Of a stretch of DNA of 64,000 nucleotides, positions 48,279 through 60,221 are shown piece after piece. The notes beneath the pieces were generated by a model. The model did not search any database. It had not been told where the DNA came from and saw only the letters and a program-made list of their open reading frames with translations. This DNA is from Sepioteuthis lessoniana (lineage: Eukaryota > Mollusca > Cephalopoda > Myopsida > Loliginidae). The stretch is taken from NCBI GenBank assembly GCA_963585895.1, contig OY757904.1, positions 67,542,333 to 67,606,332 of the forward strand, in the 5' to 3' direction. Positions within the stretch are counted from its first letter, which is position 1. Each line of letters starts with the position of its first letter. A program made the position numbers and the translations under genes.

Positions 48279-49402
48279 TGTCACGTGGTCTACCACTGAG
48301 AGGAGAGAAATAAGGAATTTCCCCTACCCCTCCGTGTTTGAATTAACAGGCCGCCAAAGACTGACCGTTAAAAGAGGAATAAGGAATGTAGGTCAACTTC
48401 GGCCGTCCTGTCAAAGAAAGTAAAGAATGTAGGTCAGGCTATCTGTACCCCGTAACCTCACCCGGATCATAGATATAGTAGTCCGAACGAATCGCCTGAC
48501 GGGTTGAAGGAAGAAGAAAGGCTAAATGATTGGCCAGAACCCTAAAACGGAAGTAGCACCCTTTTTTTGTCAGCGGAAATAGGGATAAAGAATATATGTT
48601 TAGTGGACGGATGGGGTAATCTCATGCAAAACTCCGGGTGAAAAACGGAAATAATCTTGGACAAGTAGAACTAATGCCTTCAAGCCAAAGTTGTAAAAAA
48701 ATCCCGCTAACCCGTAAAAGAAAAAATACTCTCAGAAGGAACCCGCCAAAAAGCTAAGTAAAACTGTTTCTCCCTACACCCTTCCCAAGTACTGCAATTA
48801 CATACCCTCTCTCTCTCCCTCAATTTCAAGAAGGAAGAAAGAAAAGAATAAGGAAGAAAGACATTGGTATTTATGTGTTATCCGCTGATAATATAGCCGA
48901 CACGTTAAATATATTTGTCTGCATGTAATAAAAACCTTGTTAGATTTTATATCTCTCCTCTTGTTGAAATTTAATCATTGTGTTGTCTGCCTATCAAGTT
49001 GTCTATTGCATGTTCCTTTTCAGTTTCATTCGCCTCATGTTATTCTCGCTACATTGTCCTATTCACCTTTAAAAATATGACACGGGAGATTGGAACTGTC
49101 GACTACGATAAATAGTATTATTATATCTAAACCTAGAGGCCCATGTCTTCCATTATCCTAGGGGTAGGAAGAGGTAGAGGCCTGGTGGGTGTGTGTGTAA
49201 TGTGAAATGTGGAAACCCCTTGCCAGCGGCGGTCAATCTAGTCCCAAATTAACCCCAACATAATCTGCCAGTTCCCCTACGTCCGAAAAGGGAATCTTAA
49301 CTGGAACTTCTTTTGCTAGGGATCAAGTGCCAGGCTCCCTCGTCTTCACACGTGCGAAAAACAAACTCCCGTATTGGGATAAATATTTTATACCGCGTCA
49401 CA
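48279..49402 (+). mobile_element. solo LTR-like element, copy B, inside the LINE
   Basis: Starts TGTCACGTGGTCT, ends CGCGTCACA. Flanks are AGCA (48275-48278) and AACA (49403-49406), a 4-bp duplication with one change. Removing it rejoins LINE codons reading TMN(S/N)IMTITRKQK. An AATAAA at 48928-48933 could be the LTR polyadenylation signal. Length 1124 bp, collinear with copy A over its whole length. Confidence 0.82.
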
Positions 49403-50264
49403 AACATAATGACAATAACTAGGAAACAAAAATGGGAAGGAAAACAACTCTATGGGCGGTTTAAACGACTAATAAACAATATCTCACACGACAAAACATG
49501 GACATGGCTAAGAAAAGAAAACTTTAAGAGAGAAACAGAATCTCCCCTAATAGCAGCACAAGACAGCGCCCTGAGAACCAATCATATCACAGCGAGAATA
49601 GATAAGACTCAACAAAATAGCAAATGCAGGCTATGTGATGACAGAGATGAAACCATCAATAATATAATAAGCGAATGCAGCAAATTAGCACAGAGTGGGT
49701 ATAAGGAGAGACACGGCTGGGTCGGCTAGGGGATTCACAGGGAAATGTGTAAGAAATTTAAATTCGACCATACTAACAAATGTTATATGCACAACCCAGC
49801 ACCTGTCCTAGAAAATGCCACGCATAAACTCCTATGGGACTTTTACATACAAACGGATCACCTAATCCGGGCCAGAAGACCCGACTTAATAATAATCAAC
49901 AAAAAAAAAAGGAGAACTTGCAAAATAGTCGACTTTGCTCTGCCGGTTGACCACAGAATAAAACTGAAAGAATGGGAAAAGAAGGATAAGTACCTCAACC
50001 TTGCTAGGGAATTGAAAAAAATTTGGAACATGCAGGTGACAATTATACCAATTGTAATTGGTGTGTTTGGAACAGTAACTAAAGGATTACTAAAGGGATT
50101 GGAGGACTTGGAAGTTTGCGGTCGGGTGGAGACCATCCAAACGACAGCATTATTGAGAACGGCCAGAATCCGAAAAAGAGTCCTGGAGACTTGAGGAGAC
50201 TTGCTGTCACTCAGACTCGAGTGAAAAAGCTTCGGCTAACGCTGATGTGAAAATCTCTCCTGAG
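49403..50264 (+). pseudogene. R4/Dong-like LINE, C-terminal zinc knuckle and restriction-like endonuclease
   Basis: Frame 49403-49729 reads IMTITRKQKWEGKQLYGRF, then HDKTWTWLRKENFKRETES and a knuckle CRLCDDRDETINNIISEC, in which the usual His is Asn. A stop follows at 49727-49729. Frame 49745-50194 continues with HKLLWDFYIQTDHLIRARRP, DLIIINKKKRRTCKIVDFAL, LARELKKIWNMQVTIIPIVI, KGLEDLEVCGRVETIQTTAL and RIRKRVLET. PD followed by VDFA fits the PD-(D/E)XK core of the C-terminal endonuclease of R2/R4-type elements. The 3' end abuts an AAT tail. Two stops make it inactive, though long parts stay open. Confidence 0.85.

Positions 50265-50302
<38 letters not shown>
50265..50302. repeat. (AAT)n 3' tail of the LINE
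   Basis: About 12 AAT units directly after the LINE 3' end. Confidence 0.92.
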
Positions 50303-50303
<1 letters not shown>

Positions 50304-50455
50304 TAGTGTGTGTGTGCGTGTGAGTGTGAGAGGGGGGAGAAAGAGAGAGGAGAGGGAGAGAGGGAAAAAGAATGAGAGCATATATCCTCGTTAAAATTGT
50401 CATATACATTTGTTAACCGCGACTGGTTTCGGTTTTCTGTCCTGATCATGATTTT

Positions 50456-50487
<32 letters not shown>

Positions 50488-50488
50488 T
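50303..50488. repeat. GT/GA array, unclassified spacer and (TTTC)n
   Basis: GT and GA-rich units at 50306-50372, then a spacer with CGACTGGTTTCGGTTTTC and CCTGATCATG (50420-50450), then about eight TTTC units (50456-50488). The spacer resembles the other ribozyme-linked repeats in layout but lacks the core. Confidence 0.7.
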
Positions 50489-52069
50489 TTATTAACTGAT
50501 TATATTTCAAGTGTGACAGTCCAATGAATGCCGAGGAATTGGCTCTGTGTGTGAAATGATCTTTTATTCGAATCAAATGTTTCTCCACTCAACAGTTTAT
50601 AAATAATATCAAATGAGTAAGAATGTTTTTCATCCAATATGTACTTTAGCTGAAAAATCAGAACATAAAAGCCGAAATACGTTTATATGCTAATTAATGA
50701 ATAAGTGTATTAGTATTTGAAGTTCACATTGTATGCTTCCATGCATGATTTTATCTGTTAATCAACCAATTTGAAGTTAGAGTTTAGTTTTTTTTTTAAA
50801 ATGATACCGTAATTTGTGAATTTTCGACAAAAAAGGGCGTATTTTACGTCATCAAATGCGGTACGTTAAACACAATATATTTGGAAGCAGCAATCCATCA
50901 ATGTGCCATACTTACGTTTTAAATAGAACTGTATTCTTTTTTTAAGCAATCAGTATTAGAGCGTCTATGATATTTAACATATGATCCAAAGTCTATCAAA
51001 TACATAATACGTGCTCATGAAGTACATTTATCTCCCAGGAAGTATTTATAACAATCTTATGTTGAAAATGCACAAATAACCGTTGTAAATGTTATGAGGC
51101 TGATACTACTGTCGACCACTTAAAAAATAATGTTTTTATCATGGCTACATTTTGTTGTATTATTTTGATGTTATCCAATACGTTTTATATTTGTTTTTTT
51201 TGTTTTTTTTTGTTTTTTTTTTTTTTGTTTGTTATCAATTCTGTTATGTTTTTTTTTTCATTTCTGATAAAGTCATGTTTAATTGAGCGAAAATGTTCTC
51301 TAGAGAGCAATTCATCATAGTTTATTGTTTTTATGTTTACATTTTTTTTTAGTGTAAAACAAAATGGCGATTCCTTCTTCCAATATATTGTTTAAAGCTG
51401 TATATACAATTTAACATATAAGTGACATATCTGATTCTACAATCAGAATCGCGTTAGAATTTTAAGATTAATTTCTTCTAAATCTAGCCAGAGTTTGTTG
51501 CTTCATAGATAACGTGGTTGAGAAATTTTCATGGATTTTAATATTGATTCTTAATACTTACTTTGTATCTTACGTTGCCGTTTCTTCTCATCAAAGATGT
51601 ATTGATTGTTGATGGCAAAGTTTACATCTACACATCCACAGGTGTCTTAAGTATTTAAGCCAGTGGTTGGAGGTTGTTATTATATCATGAGTGCAAAATT
51701 ACTTTTCCCTTTGTTTTTATCTGTAAAATAACATCTCCATGAATAGTTACCTGTTTATTTAAGCCAATGAATATTAATCTTTGTTTTTATTCATCTTTGT
51801 CTAAATTTAATTGAAGCGAAATTATCATAACAATAATCTTCGTTGAAGATCGAATCGGAAACCCTAGTTAAAATACCGAATAAGACTGTAAACTTTTTAC
51901 TCCGAGCAAATGCCCAGGGGGAAGGCATTATACAGTATCTTCTTCCACCAAATACGATTTGATAGTTGGACAGACTAAATTCTTTAGCCTTGATAAGTCA
52001 ACCAGTCAAGGAGAAAGGAAAATCAGATTTTTAACTTTCTGTAAGTGATGTGGATTTGCTGACCTAAGT
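50489..52069. other. no recognised gene; T-rich patch at 51187-51235
   Basis: About 1.6 kb of AT-rich sequence. No coding or dispersed repeat found. Confidence 0.55.
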
Positions 52070-52262
52070 CGAGAGTGACTTGAAGGCACCCTTTTCATTT
52101 GCTACCATAAGGAGGTGTTGTGGAGGGTGCAACTCCATTCCCTAGACTGCTCCACTTTGCCCTTGATCCATACCTTATAATGTTGAGTCTTAAGCCAGGC
52201 GGCATCAGGTACCATGTTTTGAGTCTTTGATATGACTCGACCTGGGATTGAACCATGATCTT
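52070..52262 (-). mobile_element. SINE, family S3, with the empty site
   Basis: It matches the interrupted S3 at 38490-38900 (CTTTGCCCTTGATCCATACC, GGCATCAGGTACCATG, GAGTCTTTGATATGACTCG, reversed B box CGACCTGGGATTGAACC) and reads straight through the S2 insertion point as CCTTATAATGTTGAG. Confidence 0.78.
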
Positions 52263-53132
52263 TCTTTACTTCATTTAAAAATTGACTTTGTATCAAAAAC
52301 TTCTTGCGGTTGTAATCAGTTGTGTAAATAAATAAGTTTATTATCCTCTGTAATCAGAAGATATTCTTCCTAGTCTTAGTATTTGAGTGTTTTATAGGAT
52401 TCCATTGAAGGGAGTATGTGAGACAATATTATTTCCTTGAAGTGTATATGTGGAATATTTTAATTTTGATAACACAATTTGTGTTAATTTTTTTGTTTTA
52501 AGTGATGTCCTTGGGTTTATACCCTTATCAATATTTATTAAGATACCAAAATATTTTAATCGATATTGGTCGATTTTAATGGTCAAATTTAATATGACTT
52601 TTAAAAAATTTAATCTAGTTAAGAATAATTTCCAACTCATGCATATACAGGGAAAGTATCATCTATATGCTCAGTTGAAAAATATTCGTCACTGATAAAA
52701 TCAATATTGGTAATATCATCAAATATGCCAACAGAAATACACATATTATAGATGCTGTCTTCAATTAATGTTGAATATTCCTCATAAGAACTAATAGTTT
52801 CTTAGAGGTTACTTTTCTTCTAAAAGGTGGTGTTTTGATATTCTGTTATCCAGACATCCTAAAAACCTAAGCTCACTGTGATTTGGGTTAATATTTGAGT
52901 ACCTAGATTTTACTACCTTTTTAAATAATTTAATATTATGTGGTATTAATTTAATATATAATTGTTGTTAATTCATCTGCTGTGCCATGTGTTTATCACC
53001 TTTTCCTGGCTACTGCTTTAAAGAAAATATCAGCGTATACATTTTATTCAAATATATGGCAATGTACTAAGGAAATTATTCGTCGCTCAGTGATTTGTAT
53101 ATGTGTGTGTTGTTGTTGTTATTATGTGTGCG
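52263..53132. other. no recognised gene
   Basis: AT-rich. Overlapping antisense frames of about 80 codons at 52392-52695 are composed of F, N, I and K and look like chance. Confidence 0.5.
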
Positions 53133-53138
53133 TTTATT
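53133..53138 (-). promoter_or_regulatory. AATAAA poly(A) signal after the 97-codon frame
   Basis: On the minus strand AATAAA lies 27 bases beyond the stop codon of the frame at 53165-53458. Confidence 0.4.
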
Positions 53139-53164
53139 AGAAAAATCAAATGTACACTTGTCAC

Positions 53165-53458
53165 TTATATTGCTGATTTTTCTTGATAATCTTTAAAGCG
53201 TACATTGATGGTGTAATTGCTTATGTCCTGAACGTTGACATCGTATTTTGTACGTTCAAATTCCATTGCCGCTACAACGTTATCTTTCGAATTAATAACC
53301 TGGCAAAAGACATGAATTCCTGGTTCGGCCAAGATATGGGCTAGATAGTATCGCTGCTCTTCTTCTATAAATGATAGATTTGGCATTAAATTACCCACGG
53401 AGTTTGATAAAACATTAAATAGAGAAACCAAATCTTGACACACAAGGTGACTGTTCAT
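53165..53458 (-). CDS. hypothetical 97-residue protein or terminal exon
   Basis: The frame has a mixed, protein-like composition with no low-complexity translation, unlike nearly all others here. The C-terminal two thirds alternate hydrophobic and polar residues in a beta-strand-like way (YYLAHILAEPGIHVFCQVIN, VVAAMEFERTKYDVNV, YTINVRFKDYQEKSAI). An AATAAA signal lies 27 bases after the stop. The start used is the first ATG of the open frame; a stop lies just upstream, and no clear pyrimidine tract plus AG acceptor is visible. I do not recognise a family. It could be a terminal exon, a processed or intronless gene, or an unrecognised transposon piece. Confidence 0.35.
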   Translation of the reverse strand: MNSHLVCQDLVSLFNVLSNSVGNLMPNLSFIEEEQRYYLAHILAEPGIHVFCQVINSKDNVVAAMEFERTKYDVNVQDISNYTINVRFKDYQEKSAI

Positions 53459-54789
53459 CCAACTTTATAATGTTGCAATCTCCTGTTTGAGGATTTTTAA
53501 CAAGTTTCCAGTTGTTTTTGCTCGTGTTGTAATATTTTAAGAATTTGTTATTTTATTCGCTTTTATGCTTTCTTTTAATCCAATCAAAACATCTTCTATA
53601 ATTGCCTCAACATTCTGGTGATTTAATAAGCTGTTTATTCATTTAAGTACTTAAAAACATATTGTTCAATAAAAGATTTTACAAATGAGATTATTTTCTA
53701 AAAATCAATGTAAAACGAATTTCTAATGGTAAAGCTGGTACTGAAACCTGTATTTCTAAATTTATATGCTGGTAGATTTAATGAAAAAATTTATTCTTCT
53801 GTATATATTATATCAGTCTTAAATACTTTCCAGAACTGCAAACTCACCATTAGACTCAGTCCAATTTTATACTTCGAACGCCAATCTTTGAGTGATTACA
53901 ATCACCGTATTCTACAGCCTGTTGACATGGCAACCAGTCCTCTTTTCATCCACCGTCTACTTATTAATATTGAAAACGTAATGCTCATTTAAGCAAAAAT
54001 ATTTAACCATCTTATTGTTGTAAATACGAAACACACATCGAAAAATAAGAGAGGATTTACTTCGATCTTTAGTTTAGGCAAAATAGTGCTTAATAAAAAA
54101 AAAATAAACAAATATAAAAGAGAAAAATTTCAAAATTATAGCACTAACAACAGAAATGTCAAACGCAAAGGGTTTTAAATCCTCCAGAGAATGTCTGCTC
54201 CAGTACACATAAGCATAATTAAATTACATTCACATTGTTTTGAAGTAAACTAAAACAGAGCGGCAGCTTCAATCACTCATTGAAATGTTTGAATGAATAT
54301 CTTTAATGAGAAAATCATTTGATATTTATTGCAACGATATTCATACACTAACTTTATTATCTTTCACCCAAAAAGTCCAATCAACTATGAAAGGAAATAA
54401 ATAAATTAACGGAGAAATATGAATGAATAAATGAATGAGCATTAAAAATATTTTTTGTTCTCTTGATAAAACATTTTGGATTATTTTGTATTCTTTTAAA
54501 AACAAACAGATTCAGTCAGACAAATGAAAATTATAAATTGAAATGAATGTTCAAACATCAATTATATTTCATAAACACAAACATTTCAAAGCGTACCGAT
54601 TTTTTTTTTCAATTCATTTTAATTTGATCAGTTTAATGTTTTGCCGTCGATGGACAGGAGAATTTAAAATAATTGTATCAAAGTTGTAAAGGCCGATATA
54701 AACAATTGTGAGATCTTTTAAATATCAAGGATGCACAAGGCCTGACCGAGAATATATACAAATATACAAATGACGTTTAAGTGCCCATT
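53459..54789. other. no recognised gene
   Basis: AT-rich. An 88-codon frame at 53726-53992 (+) has no recognised domain. Confidence 0.5.
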
Positions 54790-55895
54790 CGGTAGGGGCG
54801 GCAGAATACACCAACTGCATCTCTGCAGAGGAGTAAGACCCCCCCAGCCAACGAGAGTCCTGATTATGACACTTAATAAGCTGATGGTGAGGTTACAGAA
54901 ATAATGGAGCTTTTGTCGAATGCGGAGTCCACCTTCTTTGCCATTAACTCCAGGTCTATTCTGCCCTGGAGTCTATTCTGGCACCTGATATGATCCTATC
55001 CATTGATCAAATAGATCCGCTTGACATTTAAACTGAGTGGAAACAAATTCCTTCAGCTAAAATTAAATCATTTTAAATATAATTGTTTGTTCTCTAAAGT
55101 ATGTGTATACTAATTACTAATATTGGATTTGATTGTGAGTGATACACAGAAATACGTGGAACAACACACCTGTGTGAAAACGCATTAGTAATGTTGAGCA
55201 GAATTATTAGAGTGAAATAGCTTTATTTGAAACTATTTAACTGTTAGTTTAATTTGATTTATTGGTTTGGATTCTTTGTTTAATGACACATCAAGCTTTC
55301 TAGGCTATTCAATGCCAAAGTCACCCTTGTAGAAAAACAGTAGTGGTACTTTTTAATCCATAGCTGGGAGGATAAGTGGGTTCATACCTTTCCCAAGGGT
55401 ATTTTATTAAAGTGAACGTAATTGAATAATAGGTGTTTGATAGCAATACAAGGAACCATTTGACTGCGTGAAAATCATGAATAGATGTGAATAGAATAAT
55501 TAGTGTTAAATATCAATAGTTAGAACAAATTCACTATGTTCAAACAAACGATCAGTTTCCAAATGAATTATTAATGTTAGATAGCAATAATTGAAACTGT
55601 TTAACTGTATAGAAACATTTGCAATACTGGTGCAAACTTATTTGTTTTCACTCATTGAAAAATGAATTTACCTTCAAACAATTCGTACAAAAATGACTGA
55701 TGTTAAATTGTAACTTTTATATAGTAATACTTGAAACCATTTTACTGAATACAAAAAATGAACTCATGCTCGTTTAAAAATGAATGTTATCACAAAAATG
55801 TGTTAATAAATTATATGTTCAATGATTATTCATAAACAAAATATTTCATTGAATAATCTACAGTGGTTGATAAGCCACAAAACCCAACCAATCAA
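54790..55895 (+). mobile_element. R1 composite repeat, longest copy, interrupted by S2
   Basis: Head: CAGAATACACCAACTGCATC, TCTGCAGAGGAGTAAGACC, CTGATGGTGAGGTTACAG, TATTCTGGCACCTGATATG. Internal units spread over 55020-55260 and 55440-55800 (ATTGAAACTGTTTAACTG, TTGAAACCATTTTACTG, TTAATGTTAGATAGCAATA). Tail CTACAGTGGTTGATAAGCC with AAACCCAACC. A minus-strand S2 fragment sits at 55265-55440. Confidence 0.75.
55265..55440 (-). mobile_element. S2 SINE fragment inside R1
   Basis: Reversed tail TTTGTTTAATGACACATCAAG, body GTAGAAAAACAGTAGTGG, CATAGCTGGGAGGATAAG and ACCTTTCCCAAGGGTATTTT. The tRNA head is missing. No clear target duplication found. Confidence 0.75.
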
Positions 55896-56329
55896 TCAAC
55901 CGTCTAATTTAAATGTGCCATACCATTACATTTAAGGAGTAAAATGGTTTACAATATTCATCATTTAAAATCCAACATAAAGAAGGCGAACTTTAATGCA
56001 ACATAGTTGTTTTAGTCAAAGTAAATTAAAAGTGTCAGCTGAAAACTTCATTGGGAGACGAAGATAGTGTCAAAGAATAAAGCAAAACGTTTATTTTTCA
56101 CCATGTTCTCATTTGTGGGCAAGAATCTTCCTCCCTTCATACCATGCTTTGAGCCCATTGGTAAAAACAATCATGTAAATAAGATATGAAGTCATCATAT
56201 TAACTTTTCAGCCCAACTTCGTATAACATTTATCTGAATGCTACTCAAAGTCGTGGTACTGTTATCTGAACTGGAAAGCAAGTTATCAACTGCCGGTTGG
56301 TGGGAGTTTCCAATTTCATGGACGAACAA
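55896..56329. other. no gene recognised
   Basis: AT-rich spacer between R1 and the RTE fragments. Confidence 0.5.
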
Positions 56330-56475
56330 AGGCAGGACGACCAGCTAGAACCTATATACAAAAACTCTGTGCCGATACAGGAAATAGCCTTGAATACTTG
56401 CTGGGAGCGATGGACAATAGAGACGGATGGCGAGAGGATCAAGGAGATCCGTGCTTGCATATGACATGATTATAT
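56330..56475 (+). pseudogene. RTE-like LINE 3'-terminal fragment
   Basis: The frame reads FHGRTKAGRPARTYIQKLCA, DTGNSLEYLLGAMDNRDGWR, then a shift to the end of the element (ATCCGTGCTTGCAT). It ends at ATGACATGAT beside a TA array. Only the last 45 or so codons of the RTE ORF remain. Confidence 0.78.
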
Positions 56476-56492
56476 ATATATATATATATATA
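56469..56492. repeat. (TA)n microsatellite between two LINE tails
   Basis: About 11 TA units between the 3' ends of the plus and minus RTE fragments. Confidence 0.9.
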
Positions 56493-56554
56493 GCATGTAA
56501 TGTTTTGTTTATTATTTCTATCACATGCTGATGCAGATTAAAATATTAGAAGTT

Positions 56555-57240
56555 GATACCCATCATCATCATCATCATGAAGTCGTGCTACTAGTACGGA
56601 TATCCCTGACCACTCCTCCCTATCGTTCATTTCTTCTGGTAGGTCCTCGGGGCTACATCCCGTATCCTCACAGAGCTGTTGTATGTAGGTTCGAGCTGGT
56701 CGTCGTGCTTTTGCGCAGCCATATGAGGGGGCCATTTGAGAACAACACTTATGAGCTTGTTTTTGCTTCTCCAGCAGTGTCCCGCATGTCTGGTTCGTCT
56801 AACTTGGATAGTTTTCGTGATGGGAGGTAGGTGGCCGTACAACTACTATTTTGTGGGGTGTTTCCTCCAAGACTTGTTCAAAATTGCTGGCAGTATTCTC
56901 GTGTAGTTGCTGTCATGCTTTTTCTCCAGCCGTTTAGTTAGCGTCCATGTAGTGCATCCATATAGCAGTATCTACACGACCGCTGCTTGGAAGAAACTGC
57001 GTTTCATTTTATCGGTCAGGTCTGACTTCCATATGAACTTTAGCTTATTGATAGCTGTCCTTGCCTTTGTTAGTCACGTGTCGATATATTTTTTGGTTGA
57101 TAAGACACTGCTTCCTAGGTAGGTGAACTTGTCTACTAGTTTCAGAGAGCTACCGCCAAGTCTGGAAATGTTGCCAGTTTGATTAAAGCACATGTATTAC
57201 GTTTTGTGTGCATTGACACGGAGGCCAATGCCTGTGACGG
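56555..57240 (-). pseudogene. RTE-like LINE, C-terminal 3' fragment
   Basis: Minus strand from 57240: NAHKT, YMCFNQTGNISRLGGSSLK, LVDKFTYLGSSV, LTKARTAINKLKFIWKSDLT, DKMKRSFFQAAVV, LLYGCTTWTLTKRLEKK, then SWRKHPTK, a stop, LYGHLPPITKTIQVRRTRHA and GHCWRSK. A shift follows near 56730 into KARRPARTYIQQLCEDTGCS. The end carries a GAT tail (reverse of CATCATCATCATCATCATG at 56562-56580). It is 5'-truncated at almost the same place as the copy at 28337, and its 3' end faces that of 56330-56475. Confidence 0.9.
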
Positions 57241-58050
<810 letters not shown>

Positions 58051-58517
58051 GGTAATTTACGGCTTTTGCCTCCCTCTTCCTACATAGCAATTTATAAAGA
58101 TATTATTTCCACTGTATCACAGCTTTACTCTTTCGGTAAACATACGCAGTCCTTCCCACACATCATGATGAGTTGAGGAAGAGAGGTAGACAAGTACTTG
58201 AATTCCCTAGTGTTACCTGTTTTAGTCAACGTTTGCAATATCTTGGCACTGCATCCCTTTTCCTTAGGCCTTTTGTATCCACTGCAAATAGTCGATTATG
58301 CTAGATTCGACATAAAAGAATATTTGCAGAAAAGCAATTTAGACTTCAAAGGTCGAAAAACACAAAGGAACGAGCAATAGGGCCATCAATGCAAGGGCCT
58401 CGAAGACATTCTGTTGAACGTCAAATATCAAATACGAGAGAATAAGACAAAGATGGAGCTTCCTTTTCAAATCTAAGTACTCCCACTTATCCTTTATTTC
58501 ATCTGTCAGATTTTGAA

Positions 58518-58518
<1 letters not shown>
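58051..58518. other. no gene recognised
   Basis: Two short antisense frames (58198-58380 and 58339-58521) with no domain. Confidence 0.5.

Positions 58519-58575
<57 letters not shown>
58519..58575. repeat. (TA)n microsatellite
   Basis: About 28 TA units. Confidence 0.95.
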
Positions 58576-58588
<13 letters not shown>

Positions 58589-58599
58589 AGGCATGTGGA

Positions 58600-58925
58600 A
58601 ATTTGATGTTTCTGACGGAAAAAACACAGAAATTCTTTCAACCTGTAACCGTTTTAGTACTACTGTATGTTTGCACTTCTTGGACTGCCAGAAAAAGTTT
58701 CTGTCAAAAATTATGATAATACCAACTCAAGGAAGCTGGGAACTATTTTTATCCTATCTTGGTGGCAGCATCATACAAAAAATCCGCTGAACGGTATCTT
58801 ACCAGCAAAAAATTGCATTCACGAGCTCTGATAGGACACTGGATGCCATCAAAATAAACTTACAAGAGCTTTGGCAGGCAGACACGAATGGCTAGTGAGA
58901 GAGTCAAGAGACCCATGATGTTGAT
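58600..58925 (+). pseudogene. probable heavily decayed RTE-like LINE 3' fragment
   Basis: FFQPVTVLVLLYVCTSWTAR aligns with SFFQAAVVSILLYGCTTWTL of the RTE C-terminal domain. Further on, ALIGHWMPSK may match AGHCWRSK, and the end has GATGTTGATG, a possible GAT tail. Only the first stretch is persuasive. Confidence 0.5.
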
Positions 58926-58948
58926 GGTACACACACACACACACACAT

Positions 58949-58991
<43 letters not shown>
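58926..58991. repeat. (CA)n(TA)n microsatellite
   Basis: About 19 CA units with one change, then TA units. It lies about 35 bases downstream, in minus orientation, of the predicted cleavage site of the ribozyme-like motif. Confidence 0.95.
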
Positions 58992-58995
<4 letters not shown>

Positions 58996-59025
58996 AATTT
59001 AATGGAGACTCAAACTTGGTTAAGT

Positions 59026-59090
59026 CGTCATAATAAATTTATTTCGGCGGAAAATATTATTCCTATATTCTCCGTCTCGTCAGATGACTC
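59026..59090 (-). ncRNA. candidate hammerhead ribozyme (type I layout)
   Basis: Minus strand in order: GUCAU (59088-59084, stem I 5' strand), CUGACGA (59083-59077, consensus CUGANGA), stem II of 12 positions with one A-C mismatch and one G-U pair around a 7-base loop (59076-59046), and GAA plus A15.1 (59045-59042). A short stem III AUA/UAU with loop AAUU follows (59042-59033), then U at 59032 as H17, so the cleavage triplet is AUU, allowed under the NUH rule. AUGAC (59031-59027) then pairs perfectly with GUCAU. All conserved core positions are present. Stem III is weak, as in other minimal retroelement-borne hammerheads. Activity is predicted, not shown. Confidence 0.6.
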
Positions 59091-60221
59091 TTTACATGCT
59101 TTGGAGTTACAGTTCGTATTAAGAAGATAAAATAAAGTGGGAAAAAATTAAATCAGAAAATAAAGATAAAAATAAAAAATAAACAGAATAAATAAGAATA
59201 AGGTGGAAATCCAATTACCAATTATTTCATTCATAGGCGTCAGCAGAGGGGGTTAACATGTTATATGCTAGAACGATTAAGAAACAGGAGTGGGATTAAT
59301 CTGCTGGTCAATCCCTTCTAATTTTGCGTCCTTGCTGTTGTTCCTTCTACTTGGTAGGTGTGATTTTCGAAACAGACTAAAATCGGTTAACTAATGGCTA
59401 TCTCATACATGATATATATTTATTCCTAATATTTCTGTTAATTAACTCAGCTGTTGCCATCTTACATATTCCTCTTGTTTCAATTAGGACCGAGATAGTT
59501 AAACCAGATAAGGTGGAGACATTTTTTATAGTCGTCAAGTGTTTTTTTTTTTTAATTTACCCTAAAAATGGTCAATTACCACTCTAGAATCAGAGGCCTT
59601 AATTTTTAGATTAATATTCTACGTTTCCTTGTCTTGGTGATATCTGTTGTTGGGATGATCTCTATTAGTTTCTAATACATCTTTATTATTGGTCTTGCGA
59701 TTATTTAGCGACTGGTGTTCCAGTGGTTCTCAATAAGGATAATTTAAATTTTCCTCTATGTCTGCACTTAAAGACGAGCTCATTTCTCTCGAAGAATATC
59801 AAACCGAAAATATAACAGTATTAAACTAACAAATTAACAAGCAAAACTACAGATTGTCGAGTCGCTACCTATCAAATAAATACAACCCCAAAATACTAGA
59901 ATTTATCTTGAAACCAGTGCAAATGGACTTATTTAGCTCGTGACGCTATTTGTTGAAACAAATATGAAAGAGGAAATGCTACTCAATTCACCAGTATAAA
60001 CGCTCAATCTTACAAAGTAGTAAAGTACATACAAATGTTACATCATTTTTGTAATACATCGTCCTCCTCTTATGGCCTAAGGTTGGGTAGAAAGTACTGG
60101 GCAAATAATTAATCATGGAAGCTTCATCAGCCAATTCCCGCCGAACATCATAAGATCAATACCGCAACTCGAGAGTATTAGCAGAAAATATGCAGACAAA
60201 AATGTCTATAATGTTCATAAA

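Noticed and set aside
50395..50455. Fifth hammerhead-like motif
   Set aside because: It has CCGAAACC with a short palindromic stem and a similar position beside GA/GT arrays, but no CUGANGA core on the proper strand. The layout alone is not enough.
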